Below are positions 10,425 to 22,628 of a stretch of DNA of 64,000 bases, one piece after another. Each line of letters begins with the position of its first letter. Positions within the stretch are counted from its first letter, which is position 1. The notes under the pieces were generated by a model, which searched no databases, was not told the origin of the DNA, and saw only the letters and a list, made by a program, of their open reading frames with translations. A program made the translations under genes and the position numbers. Origin of the DNA: Agelas oroides. Taxonomy: Eukaryota > Porifera > Demospongiae > Agelasida > Agelasidae. The DNA lies in contig OX422205.1 of the NCBI GenBank assembly GCA_949130485.1, positions 3,764,415-3,828,414 on the forward strand, in the 5' to 3' direction.

Positions 10425-11671
10425 CAGTGTAGCAGACTCTTACTCATGGCATCCTCATGTCATCGTGAAGTAGGAATCAGCAATGTTTCAGCTCTGCAAA
10501 GGATGTTTGCACCATTTATTTCCACTTGGCTTATGTCTAAACCCAAGATCTACCTTAGCTAAAACACTTTTAGAGGTCAGTGTTATACTTCGCTAAAACC
10601 TTTATCAGTAGGCTTTAAGTTCACTGCTATTTAGCAAAAAGGATTTACTTTATTGGGAAAAGCATGGGCGAGCCCCACACTTGTGGTGAAAATGGAACTA
10701 TATATAAATGTGTGTGTATATTATGTACATATATAATAATGTGGTACATACATATTTCGCATATACATTCTGAGGTTTCCCGCGCACATGAGGCTGCGGC
10801 AGGGAGAGGGACGAAGGATGGGAGAGGAGTTGGAAGGATCTTCAATGTTGGTGACCTCCGTGCCCTATTTGTGTGCATGCAACATTTCCACATGTATACA
10901 AGCTATATGTCGGGATCTGACAGATGACTCAGTGGTATAGTGACTAAGGTGATGAAGATTGTCATGCTGCTGAAAGAGCTCAGCAATGGGAGGTACAGTT
11001 AGCAGGAGGAAATAGTTGCGTTTGAAACAGTAAGATGCACCAATGAGTCAGAGGCAGAGATGGAGAGTATAATAAAGGCCATTGTCTGCTGTCCAGTGGA
11101 AAAACATCTTGAACCAGATTAGAGTGATTAGCGTCAGAGACACTGAGCAGAGACAGGGCTAACTCCAGCAAATGAAACTCACTTGGCAAAGAAAATGATT
11201 GGCTTGAAGGGCAAATTTTTCAAACCTACCTTTATATACTTACTAGCACACTAATAATATCTGAGAGCAGAAGAGCAGTTTCCTGACATGCTAACTTCGG
11301 CTTAGTAACTAGGGGTGAGCATGAGTGATTGAGTTGTACCATGCATTGGTGTTGTACACACTACCTTATATATGTTACACTTTCATCTCACAAACTCTCC
11401 TTTCAACAGCTGTGTTCAGCTAATTAAGTATGCCTGTACAGTTCACATGCATGACAAAATGCCTTTTAGTTGTGCAGTACTCACCAGACCAGTTCAAAAA
11501 ACACTGAAACTGGATTAACCACAATAAAGGTTACTTTGTAGTGGCGTGATGTGCACTCATTCACATACTCATAGATTATTAACCTCACGTGAGGATAATA
11601 ATCGCGTACACCTGTGGTCAGTGTATGTGTATGGCGTAAGTGATCACTTAGTTTTTGACTGACTTGACGTA
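10425..11671. other. Intergenic stretch, no gene seen
   Basis: Short ORFs only, with no recognisable protein. This separates the receptor gene from the left end of the pogo transposon. Confidence 0.4.
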
Positions 11672-12090
11672 GCGTAAGTGACCAATTATTATCGGCATAT
11701 AAACTAGCCGGATTTGTAACTTACCCTAGGAACGCTTCCTGACGACCGTATGAACAAAGTCGGAAACTTCGCGGAGTTGACCTGGACACTGTCATAAGTG
11801 ATAAGCATATTCACATCCGAGTGGGAGCGGTATTGTTCCGCACGGAAGTGCTCAAAAACCAATTATCGGCATGACGTATCTATTAGCGGCACTCCATAGA
11901 TCCGCATCGGTCAATTATCGGCAGCCCAACAGTACTAGTTGCCTACGGTAGACTACGTAATTTTAATATTTTTTTACCCGCACCCCCTGGATTCATGCCA
12001 CCGTGCGGTATTACCTGGATGACAAAATCAGACCAATCTTTTTGATACCATGACAAGAATAATTTACGAGCATAATGCAGAAATGACATG

Positions 12091-15000
12091 TCACACACAA
12101 CAGAAAGGACATAACAATTCTCTTCCATTGACATCCACATCAGTGACATAATCAATGCAGTCTTCGTGTAGCCATCGCATACACACACACTCTACCCACT
12201 CCAAGCCAGTCTTCTCTATTTCATCCTCTTGGAAAGTGCGGAAGCATACGCAACACTCATTGGGATTTATAGTACTGTCATTCTTAGCAGCAGCAGTCAT
12301 GCGCTTTTTCCTTGTTGCAACTGGATTTTTACTAGTGTGGCGCTGCTTTGTTCCTGATACAGGTTCTGCGGATGATGTCCCTTCTTCATCAACCTTACGC
12401 CTCTTTGGCACTGAAGTCTTCACTTTAGGGGGGGCTCTATTCTTTGATCTTGAATTCCTTTCAGCAGCTTTCTTAGCTCTTTCTTCTGCCTTGCGCTTTG
12501 CAATCGCTTCTCTTTCTTCCTTTCTTTTCTCTCTCTCAATCTTACGCTTTGCTTTCGCCTCGGCTTCAATCCTTTTTTTCTCTTCACGCTCCTTAAGAAT
12601 AGAAAAACACTCAGAACTTGTTAGTATCCTAGCACCCCCTACCCGCTTAGCTTCAGCTTTCTTCTGCGGTGCTGGAACATACTGTATCAAGTACTTAGAT
12701 ATATATTTCAGGTCTCCCGCTCCAGAAGGAGGTTTGTGGGACAATCCAGTTCCGCAAGGGGCCGTGTGGGATCCAGCTCCGGAAGTGTGTGTGTGGGACA
12801 ATCCAGGTCTGGAAGAGGACTTGTGGGACAATCCAGCTTTGCAAGGAACCCTGTGGATGGGGGGGTGTACATTATGTCAAGCATGATTTGGAGCAAAATT
12901 AGTAGCGAGCATATTTCTAAAATCCACGTTGCAATAGAACAATTTACGAAGTTAAAGCGAAGTCCTCTGTATTTTACACAGCTCTATTATGACAAAAGCA
13001 TATAATTATGCTATTCCATAATTTCCAATTTTATGTTTGGGAGCGTAATAATTTGGAAATTGTGGAATAGCATAATTATTGTTCAGGTGCTTGCCTGTGG
13101 AACAATCCAGCTCCAGAAGGGTGCCTGTGGGACAATCCAACTCCAGAAGGGGGCGTGAACGACAGTCCAGCTCCAGAAGGGGGGGTGGGCGACAGTCCAG
13201 CTCCAGAAGGGGGGGTGGGCGACAGTCCAGCTCCAGAAGGGGGGGTGGGCGACAGTCCAGCTCCAGAAGGGGGGGTGGGCGACAGTCCAGCTCCAGAAGG
13301 GGGGGTGGGCGACAGTCCAGCTCCAGAAGGGGGGGTGGGCGACAGTCCAGCTCCAGAAGGGGGGGTGGGCGACAGTCCAGCTCCAGAAGGGGGGGTGGGC
13401 GACAGTCCAGCTCCAGAAGGGGGGGTGGGCGACAGTCCAGCTCCAGAAGGGGGGGTGGGCGACAGTCCAGCTCCAGAAGGGGGGGTGGGCGACAGTCCAG
13501 CTCCAGAAGGGGGGGTGGGCGACAGTCCAGCTCCAGAAGGGGGCGTGGGCGACAGTCCAGCTCCAGAAGGGGGGGTGGGCGACAGTCCAGCTCCAGAAGG
13601 GGGGGTGGGCGACAGTCCAGCTCCAGAAGGGGGGGTGGGCGACAGTCCAGCTCCAGAAGGGGGGGTGGGCGACAGTCCAGCTCCAGAAGGGGGGGTGGGC
13701 GACAGTCCAGCTCCAGAAGGGGGCGTGGGCGACAGTCCAGCTCCAGAAGGGGGGGTGGGCGACAGTCCAGCTCCAGAAGGGGGGGTGGGCGACAGTCCAG
13801 CTCCAGAAGGGGGCGTGGACGACAGTCCAGCTCCAGAAGGGGGGGTGGGCGACAGTCCAGCTCCAGAAGGGGGCGTGGGCGACAGTCCAGCTCCAGAAGG
13901 GGGGGTGGGCGACAGTCCAGCTCCAGAAGGGGGGGTGGGCGACAGTCCAGCTCCAGAAGGGGGGGTGAGCGACAGTCCAGCTCCAGAAGGGGGCGTGGAC
14001 GACAGTCCAGCTCCAGAAGGGGGGGTGAGCGACAGTCCAGCTCCAGAAGGGGGCGTGGGCGACAGTCCAGCTCCAGAAGGGGGGATGGGCGACAGTCCAG
14101 CTCCAGAAGGGGGGGTGGGCGACAGTCCAGCTCCAGAAGGGGGGGTGGGCGACAGTCCAGCTCCAGAAGGGGGGGTGGGCGACAGTCCAGCTCCAGAAGG
14201 GGGCGTGGGGGACAGTCCAGCTCCAGAAGGGGGCGTGGGGGACAATCCAGCTCCAGAAGGGGGCGTGGGAAACAATCCAGCTCCAGAAGGGTGCCTGTGG
14301 GACAATCCAACTCCAGAAGGGGGCGTGGGCGACAGTCCAGCTCCAGAAGGGGGGGTGAGCGACAGTCCAGCTCCAGAAGGGGGCGTGGGGGACAGTCCAG
14401 CTCCAGAAGGTGGCGTGGGGGACAATCCAGCTCCAGAAGGGGGGCATGTGGAACCATCAAGGGGGTGTATGGTACCATCCAGTTCCAGAAGGGATGTGTT
14501 GGACCATTGAGATTCAGAAGGGTGTGTATGGAACCATCCAATTTCAGAAGGGGGTGTGTCGGTCCATCCAGGTTCAGAAGGCAGTGTATGGGTCCATCCA
14601 GCTCCGGAAGTGGACCATCCAGTTTTGCAAGGAGCCCTGTGGATAGGGAAGTGTATAATAGTAGCCATGAACAGATGAACAAAATTCTAAAATCCAGGGC
14701 ACAATAGAGCAATTTACAAAGTTATCACGAGGCTACACGTGCTCATGCAAAATCGCTGGTCATTAATCGCTGACAAGCCTATGAGTTCAAACTCAGCTAA
14801 CAGTAAATCCAGTGATCAACAACTGGCATCTATATCCTCTGATACAGATGCACCATATCAATGCTCAGTCCTCTGTATTTTACAAGCTCTATTATGAGAA
14901 AATGTTTGGGAGCCTAGAAATTGTGGAATAGCATATTCAGGTCCTTGCCTGTGGGACAATCCAGATCCAGAAGGGGGGCATGTGGAACCATCCAGAGGGT

Positions 15001-17482
15001 ATGTGGGACCATCCAGTTCCAGAAGGGGCGTGTGAGACCATCTAGCTCCAGAAGGGTGTGTGTGGAACCATCCAGCTTCGGAAGGGAGTGTGCAGGACCA
15101 TCCAGCTCTGCAAGGAGCCCTGTGGATAGGGAGATGTACAATATGCCAAGCATGATTTTGAGCATAATTAGTAGCGACAAACATATGACCATAACTATAA
15201 AATCCAGGTTGCAATAGACAATTTACAAAGTTAAAAATGAGGGTACACATAATCATGCAAAATCGCTGGTCATTGGTCACTGACAAGCCTACACGTTCCA
15301 GCTCAGCTAACAGTGAATCCAGTGATCAACAACTGGCATCATATCCTGGTTCTCATACTAGTTTGTTGCTATATTAATACTCAGTCGTATTTTACACAGC
15401 TCTATCTAGAAAAGTCTATTTGTATAGGAGCCTAACTTTAAGCATAATTGGTACTTTTTCAGGCAGAATGGGCCAGAAATTTGGAAATTGTGGAATAGCA
15501 TAATTAGGAAATTATTGTTCAGGTGCCTACCTGTTGGAAGATTCAGCTCCAGAATGGGGCGTGGCGGACAATCCAGCTCCAGAAGAGTGCGTGTGGTACA
15601 ATCCAGCTCCAGAAGAGTACGTGGGGGACAATCCAGCTCCAGAAGAGTGCGTGTGGTACAATCCAGCTCCAGAAGAGTGCGTGGGGGACAATCCAGCTCC
15701 AGAAGAGTGCGTGGGGGACAATCCAGCTCCAGAAGGGGAGTATGCGGAACCACCAAGGGGGTGTGTGGGCCGATCCAGCTGCACAAATGGGTATGTAGGA
15801 CCATCCAGCTCCAGAAGGGGTGTATGGGACCATCCAGCTCTGGAAGGGTGCATGTGGGACCATCCATCTACAGAAGGAGGTGTGTGGGATGATTCATCTC
15901 CAGAAGGTGTGTGAGGGAATTCAGATGCCACAGTCAGTACATCTCCAGGAAAGGGTGGTGAAGTTAGTGGTAACGAAGGTACTACAGAGGTGAAACTGTC
16001 CACAGCTGACTTTGTGGTTGAAGGTGAGGTTGATACTAAGTGATGACGATCACGTGGAACATCAGAAGGGTGGTGAACTTCAAGCCATCTCACGTACTCA
16101 GGATCAAATAAATCATAGCCTTCCTCATATCTCTTCTGAAAGAGCAAATCTTTATCAGCAGAAAACTCATTGCCACCTTCAAGAATATCTTCTTCAGCAC
16201 CACCATCATCGCCAACGGTGACTTTGTTTTTGCCACACTCACCACCAGTTGAGCTTGAAGAGGTCAAACTGCAGTCAATTGCATTCGGATTGAACGGGTA
16301 AACACCACATCTTCTGAAGCCAGAACAAATATTTGAAGGTGTCATTGTCAACATCCACGCTTTGTTCAGCAGAGCAGAGAATTGATATTTGGTCACAACC
16401 TTGCCAGGATTTGACTGCATATATTCATGACAAGCACTTTGCCAGTTTCGTTTCAGTGGACCAAATACAGCAGTATCAAGCGGTTGAGACTCGTGTGTTG
16501 TGTGTGGAGGAAGACAAAATAAGATGATGTTGTGATCCTTGGCGAAACGAATGAGATCGGGTTGGTAATGCGAACTATGCCCATCCAAAAGCAGAAATAA
16601 TGGTCTGGCAGCAACAGCATACTGGAGGAAATGACCAACTAGCCAACCACAGAATAGCTCACTATCAACCCACCCTTTATCACTTAACCCATATGATGTA
16701 CCAGAGACTTCACCATCTGTCCACTCAGTATTCAGACTTTTAGCATCAAAAATAACAAATGGTGGTATTGCTTGGCCTGCCGCACTTACACAACCAATTA
16801 CAGTGATTTGGCTCTTGTTTCCAGAAGTACGGCACCGTACTTTCTTCTGGCCCCTCTTGGTAACTATCTTCGGTGGGCGATGATCTAATGGCATGCCCGT
16901 TTCATCGACATTATATAGCTGAGCTGGGGAATTAACTAGACCTAGCTCCACCAGTGCATCCTTTAATAAATCAAAATACTGCTTAATTGTTTCAGGATCA
17001 AGTGACTCCATTCGCACATTAGCTGTTGCGTCACCCTTTCGCAGGGAAAGTTTTGGATGCCGTTCCATGAACCGCCTAAACCACCCATCGGAAACCTTTC
17101 CACTTCGAAGAGTTCCTTTCTCAGTGGCGACATGTTCCACGATGTCTTTGATTTGCTTTCTAGTTTTACCATAACCAGCCTTTGCCACGTCCACTATGAA
17201 CATTGACAGTTCTTCCTCTTCATCAGCAGCTAAGTATGGCTTAGGACCAGGCTTTGCACCATGAACAACCCTCCCATGGATTCTATCCTGTAGGGTTGAC
17301 CTAGGTATACCATGCATCTTGGCCACACGAAGGATTGGTTCCCCACCTCTCACTGCTTCTAGTGCAGCAACCATCGCCTTATCTGTCCACTGTTTTCTTT
17401 TTGGTGCCCTTTTTGGATTTAATACAGGTGGAGCAGACTTAGACCTGGGTCTACCAACCCTTCGCTTTCTTGCTGCAGGCAT
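12091..17482 (-). CDS. Pogo/Tigger transposase, four exons, PHD-like C-terminus
   Basis: The exons on the minus strand are 17482-15531, 15119-14949, 14636-13095 and 12850-12091. All junctions fall in phase 2, giving 4,425 bases (about 1,474 residues) with no stop. Exon 1 holds a psq/CENP-B-like helix-turn-helix (about residues 35-75), a second DNA-binding region to about 165, and a DDE_1 catalytic core with NVDETG, LLLDGHSSHY and PLDTAVFGPLK supplying the three acidic residues. A Ser/Thr/Pro-rich repeat region (unit SGAGLSPTPP) follows, then a Lys/Glu-rich coiled coil and a Cys/His finger (CCVCF...WLHEDC...CPFC) like the C-terminal PHD-type finger of other pogo proteins. The usual family length is 500-700 residues; the excess is the repeat. 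The role is cut-and-paste transposition at TA. The catalytic residues look intact. Confidence 0.85.
12851..13094 (-). other. Transposase intron 3 (GC-AG)
   Basis: The donor reads cag|gcaagc and the acceptor catccacag|gg on the minus strand. It shares long stretches with introns 1 and 2, so it arose from the same exon-intron duplication. Confidence 0.65.
13130..14450. repeat. 30-bp coding minisatellite, about 43 copies
   Basis: A 30-base unit containing gacagtccagctccagaagg repeats almost perfectly, with minor g/c and a/g variants. In the transposase frame (minus strand) each unit encodes SGAGLSPTPP. Because 30 is divisible by three and the unit lacks stops, at least five of the six frames stay open, producing several spurious long ORFs. 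Shorter, more diverged units flank it in exons 1, 2 and 4. Confidence 0.95.
14637..14948 (-). other. Transposase intron 2 (GC-AG)
   Basis: The donor is cag|gcaagg and the acceptor ctatccacag|gg. Much of it matches intron 1, for example the stretch around gtgatcaacaactggcat. Confidence 0.65.
15120..15530 (-). other. Transposase intron 1 (GT-AG)
   Basis: The donor is cag|gtaggc and the acceptor ctatccacag|gg. It is the only one of the three paralogous introns with a GT donor. Exon 1 leaves two bases (AG) that join G of exon 2 to make Arg, as at the other two junctions. Confidence 0.7.
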
Positions 17483-17883
17483 AATTCAGTGAGCTGCAAT
17501 AAACAAAACATGAAACATAGTGTTAAATCTAAACATGATCTCGTGTACAAACGTGTAAGATGCCAGAGAGATATACGTGGAATACAGCAATAGAAGCTGG
17601 GAAGAAAACCTAGAGACATTTGTAGTAAAAACATTACCACTGAAAAAATGCTTTGTGCAAATACAAGAAAATTCCAAGCATACAGGGCAGCTGCGCTGCG
17701 AGTTTATTTACCCCAAACACCATCTCAAGTTAACTAATGAGGCATGCCAGCATAGTCATGTGACTTTACCACAATAAGAATTTCGTTAATTAATCTGCCT
17801 AAGCTTACCAGCAAAAGAGACCCGCAAGTTCATCCCACACAGTCACCAATGTTATAGTATGTACTCTGCAAAGGCAGAAAGGT

Positions 17884-18177
17884 CTAGGTATACATACGAA
17901 AGTGATCACAAGCAGCAGAGTGCCACTTTCGGAAGTGGTTTCTCTTCCGGTCAAAGCAAAAATTTAGCTTGCATGCAGCACAATGATAAATGGTTTTTCT
18001 TCTTACATGCTCTACAATCCGACAATAATCACAATATCTCTCTTTAGGTAGTATTGACAGCTGGTGTAGTGCCCTGACAGTGCACCGTTCGTGCCTCCAC
18101 GTCTGTCCAGGAGGTATTTTGTACTCTTCTTCTTCTTCTTCTTGGTTAGTTGTAGCAGCTGAACACGATCCGCCCAT
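17884..18177 (-). pseudogene. PiggyBac-type cysteine-rich C-terminal fragment
   Basis: A 97-residue frame on the minus strand ends with a cysteine-rich module (RYCDYC, then YHCAACKLNFC, then histidines). Its spacing resembles the C-terminal zinc-binding region of piggyBac transposases, and the stop follows soon after. No DDE core of that family is nearby. It lies between the pogo start codon and the pogo right end, so it is either an inserted fragment or an upstream exon captured by the pogo element. The assignment rests on motif shape only. Confidence 0.4.
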
Positions 18178-18227
18178 ACTTCTTTACGCACAAAAAAAAA
18201 AAAAGAAGAAGCAAAATAGTAGGCTAG

Positions 18228-18322
18228 CCTCACATCGTGCCCAGGTTCTCCCGCGCGAATGATGTTGGCGGGGAGAGCCAGGGCGCTACGATGTTCGCGC
18301 GGGAGAATCTGGGAACAATTCC
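18228..18322. repeat. Small inverted-repeat element
   Basis: The end gtgcccaggttctcccgcg is mirrored at 18297-18318. It is a short fold-back insertion inside the pogo element. Confidence 0.5.
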
Positions 18323-18602
18323 ATACGAAGGACACAACTGGCCACAAAATAGGACTACTTTCAGTAGCTACAGATAGAAATCAATGTCTTACCATTACGT
18401 GGTGAGTTGATTCGATGCGATTGTAGATAGCTGCAGGTCACCTTCACCAAGCCTACACACATACACGCTGCACGAGCTCTTCGACTGGGCACGTGGCTAT
18501 TTCCCGTATATTTTCCGACCAATGTCCGTTCATGCTGGTGCCGATAATTGGTGCTTCAGGTGCCGATAATTGGTACATGCCGATAATTGGCAACTTACGC
18601 TA

Positions 18603-19641
18603 GTTGTCTTGCAGCTTATTCTCAGCTGCCCCCAGAGAATTTATGGCCGTCATGAGCTTTTGTAAACCATATATACCGTGCAGCAGGCCATTTTAGCATC
18701 TGACAGAGTGGAACCGGCACATAACTACTTCCGTAATTTGTAGCGAAGTGCGTGACTTTGCGGAGTGATTTTCGCTAGATCTGGGTCCGACACTGGTGCA
18801 GTTCCCATATCTATTCACGTCTATTGGACATGGAGGGCATGAACATAACGAACGGTGAGGATACTGTTGATAAAAGTACACGCAGTGTTAGTACATCCTT
18901 GTAATTACGTAACATTATACCAGTTTTTCGAAGGCTGAACGGAAGTTGATTTGAGATCGTTTACCGTATGCAGGTATCAAGAATATTGATATGTAATCGA
19001 TACCGGATGTGTAAATACAGGAAGCCCACCTTAATAATCAATGACAACACTCCTCTTTCGCTTACTCATAGCCATTCTCAACTTCTCACTTCTATATAAC
19101 AAGTTACAAGAATTGGTGCTAGAGCAGTAGACTATACTCAGTCTCAGCGACGATCACATGCACAGGAAGTGGCCGTGTGGCGCACGTGACAAGTATCGTT
19201 ACAAACCGATACTAATTCTAAGTATCGATACCAGTAATAGTGACGCCAGTATTGGAAATATTGATATTTTGGCATTGGTATCGCCCACCACTAGTGTGGT
19301 TAAGGTTGGTATAAATACAGTATAGCATACGGATGCTAAACGTACTGTCGTTAATGGCTTGTCAAGTAAATATTTGTGATGGATATCCTGTGTGTCTCAA
19401 CCGTGGTCTCAACTGTGGGAGAAAGTGTTCTAACATTGATGTGCAGATTGTGTCAGGGTAGCCTCACCTGAATTTCTGAATAAACATTTTAGTTGGTGGG
19501 GGGGGATTTTAGTAGTATGATCTGATTGGCCAATTTGGCAATTATTATCTGCTCTGCATGGGTTTCCTCACCACAAACTTTGATCTCACTTCCAATTTGC
19601 TAAAGCCCAGAAAGCAATTTTAAGGCTTTGGCTTTAGCTTT
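18603..19641. other. Intergenic stretch, no gene seen
   Basis: No exon-like sequence. Inverted copies of short motifs with the core tatcgatac occur at about 18965-19290, consistent with another decayed inverted-repeat element. Confidence 0.35.
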
Positions 19642-19645
19642 TTAA

Positions 19646-20508
19646 CCCTCGGCGCGCATGCGCAGCGAGGGTTACAGTACTTCGTTTGTCTGTCTGTCTG
19701 TGTGTCTGTCTGTCTGTTACAACTAGCTTGGCTCACCTGGCGGCTAAATCTCTGAAGTTTGGACGCAGATAGGCTTCAAACCGAACGAGGATGTGTTTAA
19801 ATTTCGCGATTTCGCCAAGAACGTTTCGTTCAAGAGTTATGCTGCGATTCGTTTGCCACGGCGAGTGCTAGTTGTAGCCTCGTTCCCAGGCTCCCCCGGA
19901 ACGCGAATATGTATCGTATTTTCTACGTAAGCATGACGTAATCAAAATAGGACTAAAACAGAAAGGCAACGTTTTGCGCGTTGTTCAACCAACTATACGT
20001 TCAACGCTCGGTGTGTATGATATTCAACCCCCGATAACTAGATACATGTAATAAGTTGGCCGCTACCTTCGCTCTTTTTCCTGTTCTGAGTCTCGGGTAC
20101 GCCCACGCGCAATTAAGGTCGTTCATGCATGCTCAATACTGCTACAATATGTATGTACATGCATGCTCAATACTGCTACAATATGTATGTACATGCATGC
20201 TCAATACTGCTACAATATGTATGTACAGGCATGGTCAATACTGCTACAATATGTATGTAAGGCATGGTACATATCCAGGATTACCAGGGAATATCCCACA
20301 GATTCCCTACTCACTACACATGCTCACTACATTAGGGAGGGGTTTGTTGGGGGAAGGTAAAGGGCTAGTAGGACAACTTGGGACACTGTTATCCTGTACG
20401 ACTTTGTGTAGTCTCAGCTAGCTATCTAGTGTACCATCATACCGCATGAATTTCCTTCGCCTACTTAGCTATGTCCTGTGACTCTGCATTAATATTATGC
20501 GCCGAGGG
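19646..20508. mobile_element. TTAA-flanked element with CCCTCGGCGC ends
   Basis: TTAA flanks both ends (19642-19645 and 20509-20512) and the inverted ends begin ccctcggcgc. GTCT simple repeats and a 4 x 34-bp tandem repeat lie inside. There is no transposase. Similar ends occur at 7448, 38220 and 43918-43947. Confidence 0.6.
20124..20259. repeat. 34-bp tandem repeat, four copies
   Basis: Four head-to-tail units built around gctcaatactgctacaatat. The last copy is the most diverged. Confidence 0.9.
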
Positions 20509-20512
20509 TTAA

Positions 20513-21232
20513 GCACTTCAGTGCTATTCATTTGCTGAAGCAGTTCTGTTGGGGTCTGCTCAAACTTTTGACTGGTCTCATCCCTAGACCAGATTTTTTG
20601 TGTGAGCCCTGTGGCCTTGTTGAAAAATAGTAGCCTCGTTCCCAGGCTCTCCCCGCGCGCGACCAAAAAATTGAAAGGAAAGGGGAGAGCCTGGTAAAAT
20701 TTATCACGTGAGAAACGTCATAGGTAGAGAGAACTTAATCACAATTGGGTGAACAAATGAACTCACCCACGCTTTATGGACAGAATATACTTGTTCCATT
20801 GCGAAGGCTTTATGGCTGACAGAACGGGACTAGGCAGCACTATGCTACATTGGGACTACAAATGCTGCTTGCCGCTAAAATTTGAGAGAGACAAAAGGCC
20901 TTCCATTCATAAAGTCAGGCTCACTGAGGCAGTTTCAAGCTTTGGGAACAGACTCCAGTCTAAGTTGAAGTATAATATGTACAATGTTTCTAGTGCGGCT
21001 CGCCTATGCCGCTTCTTAGCTCATAAGACTTAGCTTTGTAACCATCGAGGTCTCTCACACGGCTTACCCCGTGTTTGTAGCCCCTCTACAGCTTCAGACG
21101 TTTTATTTCCAGTCAATCAAAGTTATTCTGTTGTTCCGTTATTTCGTATTCTGCGTTTTACAGCGTCCCGGAATCTGATTGGTGCGACAACATGCCAATG
21201 CACTTTGTAATTAGGTCCCGGTTTTCCCAGTA
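20513..21232. other. Repeat-derived stretch, no gene seen
   Basis: A TAGCCTCG-family hairpin end lies at 20631-20696. The open frame at 20776-21033 has no recognisable domain and probably belongs to a decayed element. Confidence 0.35.
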
Positions 21233-21575
21233 CCGTAGATCAGGAAAATTTTGCTGGTAAAATAATTTTGCAGTTGAGACCAACCGCGAAAATGTAACAC
21301 TCGAAAAAACTTGCGCGGTGATCATCAATGAATAAGCGTGCACGGAAGTCCACACCCCCCGAGGTAAATGTCCGATTGACAACTACAGCTAGCAATACCT
21401 GGCTCTCCTGATACCTCGTAGTAGACTAAACGCTAGGAACGCTTCAGGCACTCGTCTCTATTGTAACCGTCAACCGTGAAAAAAATTTCGCGCATCGAAC
21501 GAAACCGCAAAAATTTAACACCACGAAAATTTTACACTCAAATCATTTTTAATGTGAAAATTTCCCGATCTGCGG
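21233..21575. mobile_element. CCATATAGCGGG-family TA element, diverged
   Basis: Ends read ccgtagatcaggaaaatttt on the left and are mirrored on the right. TA flanks both ends (21231-21232, 21576-21577). Confidence 0.55.
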
Positions 21576-21577
21576 TA

Positions 21578-22628
21578 AACATGTCCAGACTTTATTTTTC
21601 AACTTACAAATTGTTAAGGACCTAGTGTGGAAGCCTACCTACAATAGGGCAATTGTGGAACAGGGAATCAAATCCAGTTGATCAGCTGGTGTATGTGTGT
21701 TGGCTGTAAAAGGGAATCAGATCTAGGTGCGCAATCCAGCTCTTACCAAAAAGCATAGCTGTTGCATGTAGAGTGATGCTAAATGCCTACTCAGGATGCC
21801 TGTGGGTGTGCTAATTGGTGATACCACATAGAGGTGAGATGATAAACAAAGCCAGCCAACTTCACTTTACCGGCTGGGCAGAAGATTGATGTGCTACGGT
21901 CCACTGCTACTGCTGTCTCCATCTGAGTTGTGTAGGAACTAAGAACACCACACAAAGCCTTTGAGAGGCACCTGTTGGTATTCTAAAGAAGCGCTGTTGC
22001 CATCAAAAGTGCTGTAAACGCATGGGATGTGCTGCAGTGTAGCAAGTAAGTGTGCATTTTACAAAACTGTCGAAGTGACTTGTAGCTCAGTGTAGCAGTG
22101 CTGTATTGATAATCTGCTACCAGAAATGTGTAGCTAATAAATGTAGCTTGTGAATGGTGTACATATCTTAGTATTTGTACAAGGCTCAAGAGCTGCAAGT
22201 CACGGATAATGTTGGTGTGATCACTGAAGGAACAATACTTTTGATCATAACTCAGGTTAACAGTGGTTTAAAAAAAATCACATATGCCCAAGTTCTGCAA
22301 ATACAAGTACCTTCATGCTAAAATAGCTAACTTCCCTATTGTGAATCCTGTGTGATTGTTGGTCACTTTTGTGGGTGGCAAATATTTCGCTTCATGTACT
22401 CGCTGTGGATTATTTCTCACCCTTAGCGCTTGAACTGTAGATACTTCAATGATAACTGCTTCCACCTGCCTGGTCGAAGTTGAGTAGGCCCTGTTAGCCG
22501 GAGAGAGAAAGGCTGAAATATTAGGCATGTGTAAGCACTTATATGGCTTTTCTCAACATTAATTAAGCCTCGAGTGCAAAGCAGAGCCTGGTCATTATTG
22601 TCAAGACACTAAGCATAAATAGCAGCCA
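21578..22628. other. No gene seen
   Basis: AT-rich sequence with short unrelated ORFs and no splice-bounded exon that resembles protein. Confidence 0.35.

Larger units (their letters stand above)
11672..18600 (-). mobile_element. Complete pogo/Tigger-type DNA transposon
   Basis: The 6,929-bp element is flanked by TA (11670-11671 and 18601-18602). Its inverted ends begin gcgtaagt and continue into ccaattatcggcat; the left end carries a 3-base insertion relative to the right. The core motif ccaattatcggca recurs just inside both ends (near 11858, 11911, 18540, 18562, 18580), as expected for transposase-binding sites. The gene inside runs on the minus strand and appears intact. TA target, HTH plus DDE_1 transposase and end structure all agree with the pogo group. 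Confidence 0.85.

Noticed and set aside
12155-12886. 243-residue plus-strand ORF
   Set aside because: It is the shadow of transposase exon 4, which on the minus strand shows a coiled coil and a Cys/His finger.
13130-14450. CRISPR-like regular 30-bp repeat
   Set aside because: Units are contiguous with no unique spacers, lie in a eukaryotic coding region, and encode a peptide repeat.
13079-14707. Long plus-strand frames of 451-542 residues across the 30-bp repeat
   Set aside because: The repeat unit is stop-free in several frames, so these frames are artefacts. Only the minus-strand frame connects by splicing to transposase domains on both sides.
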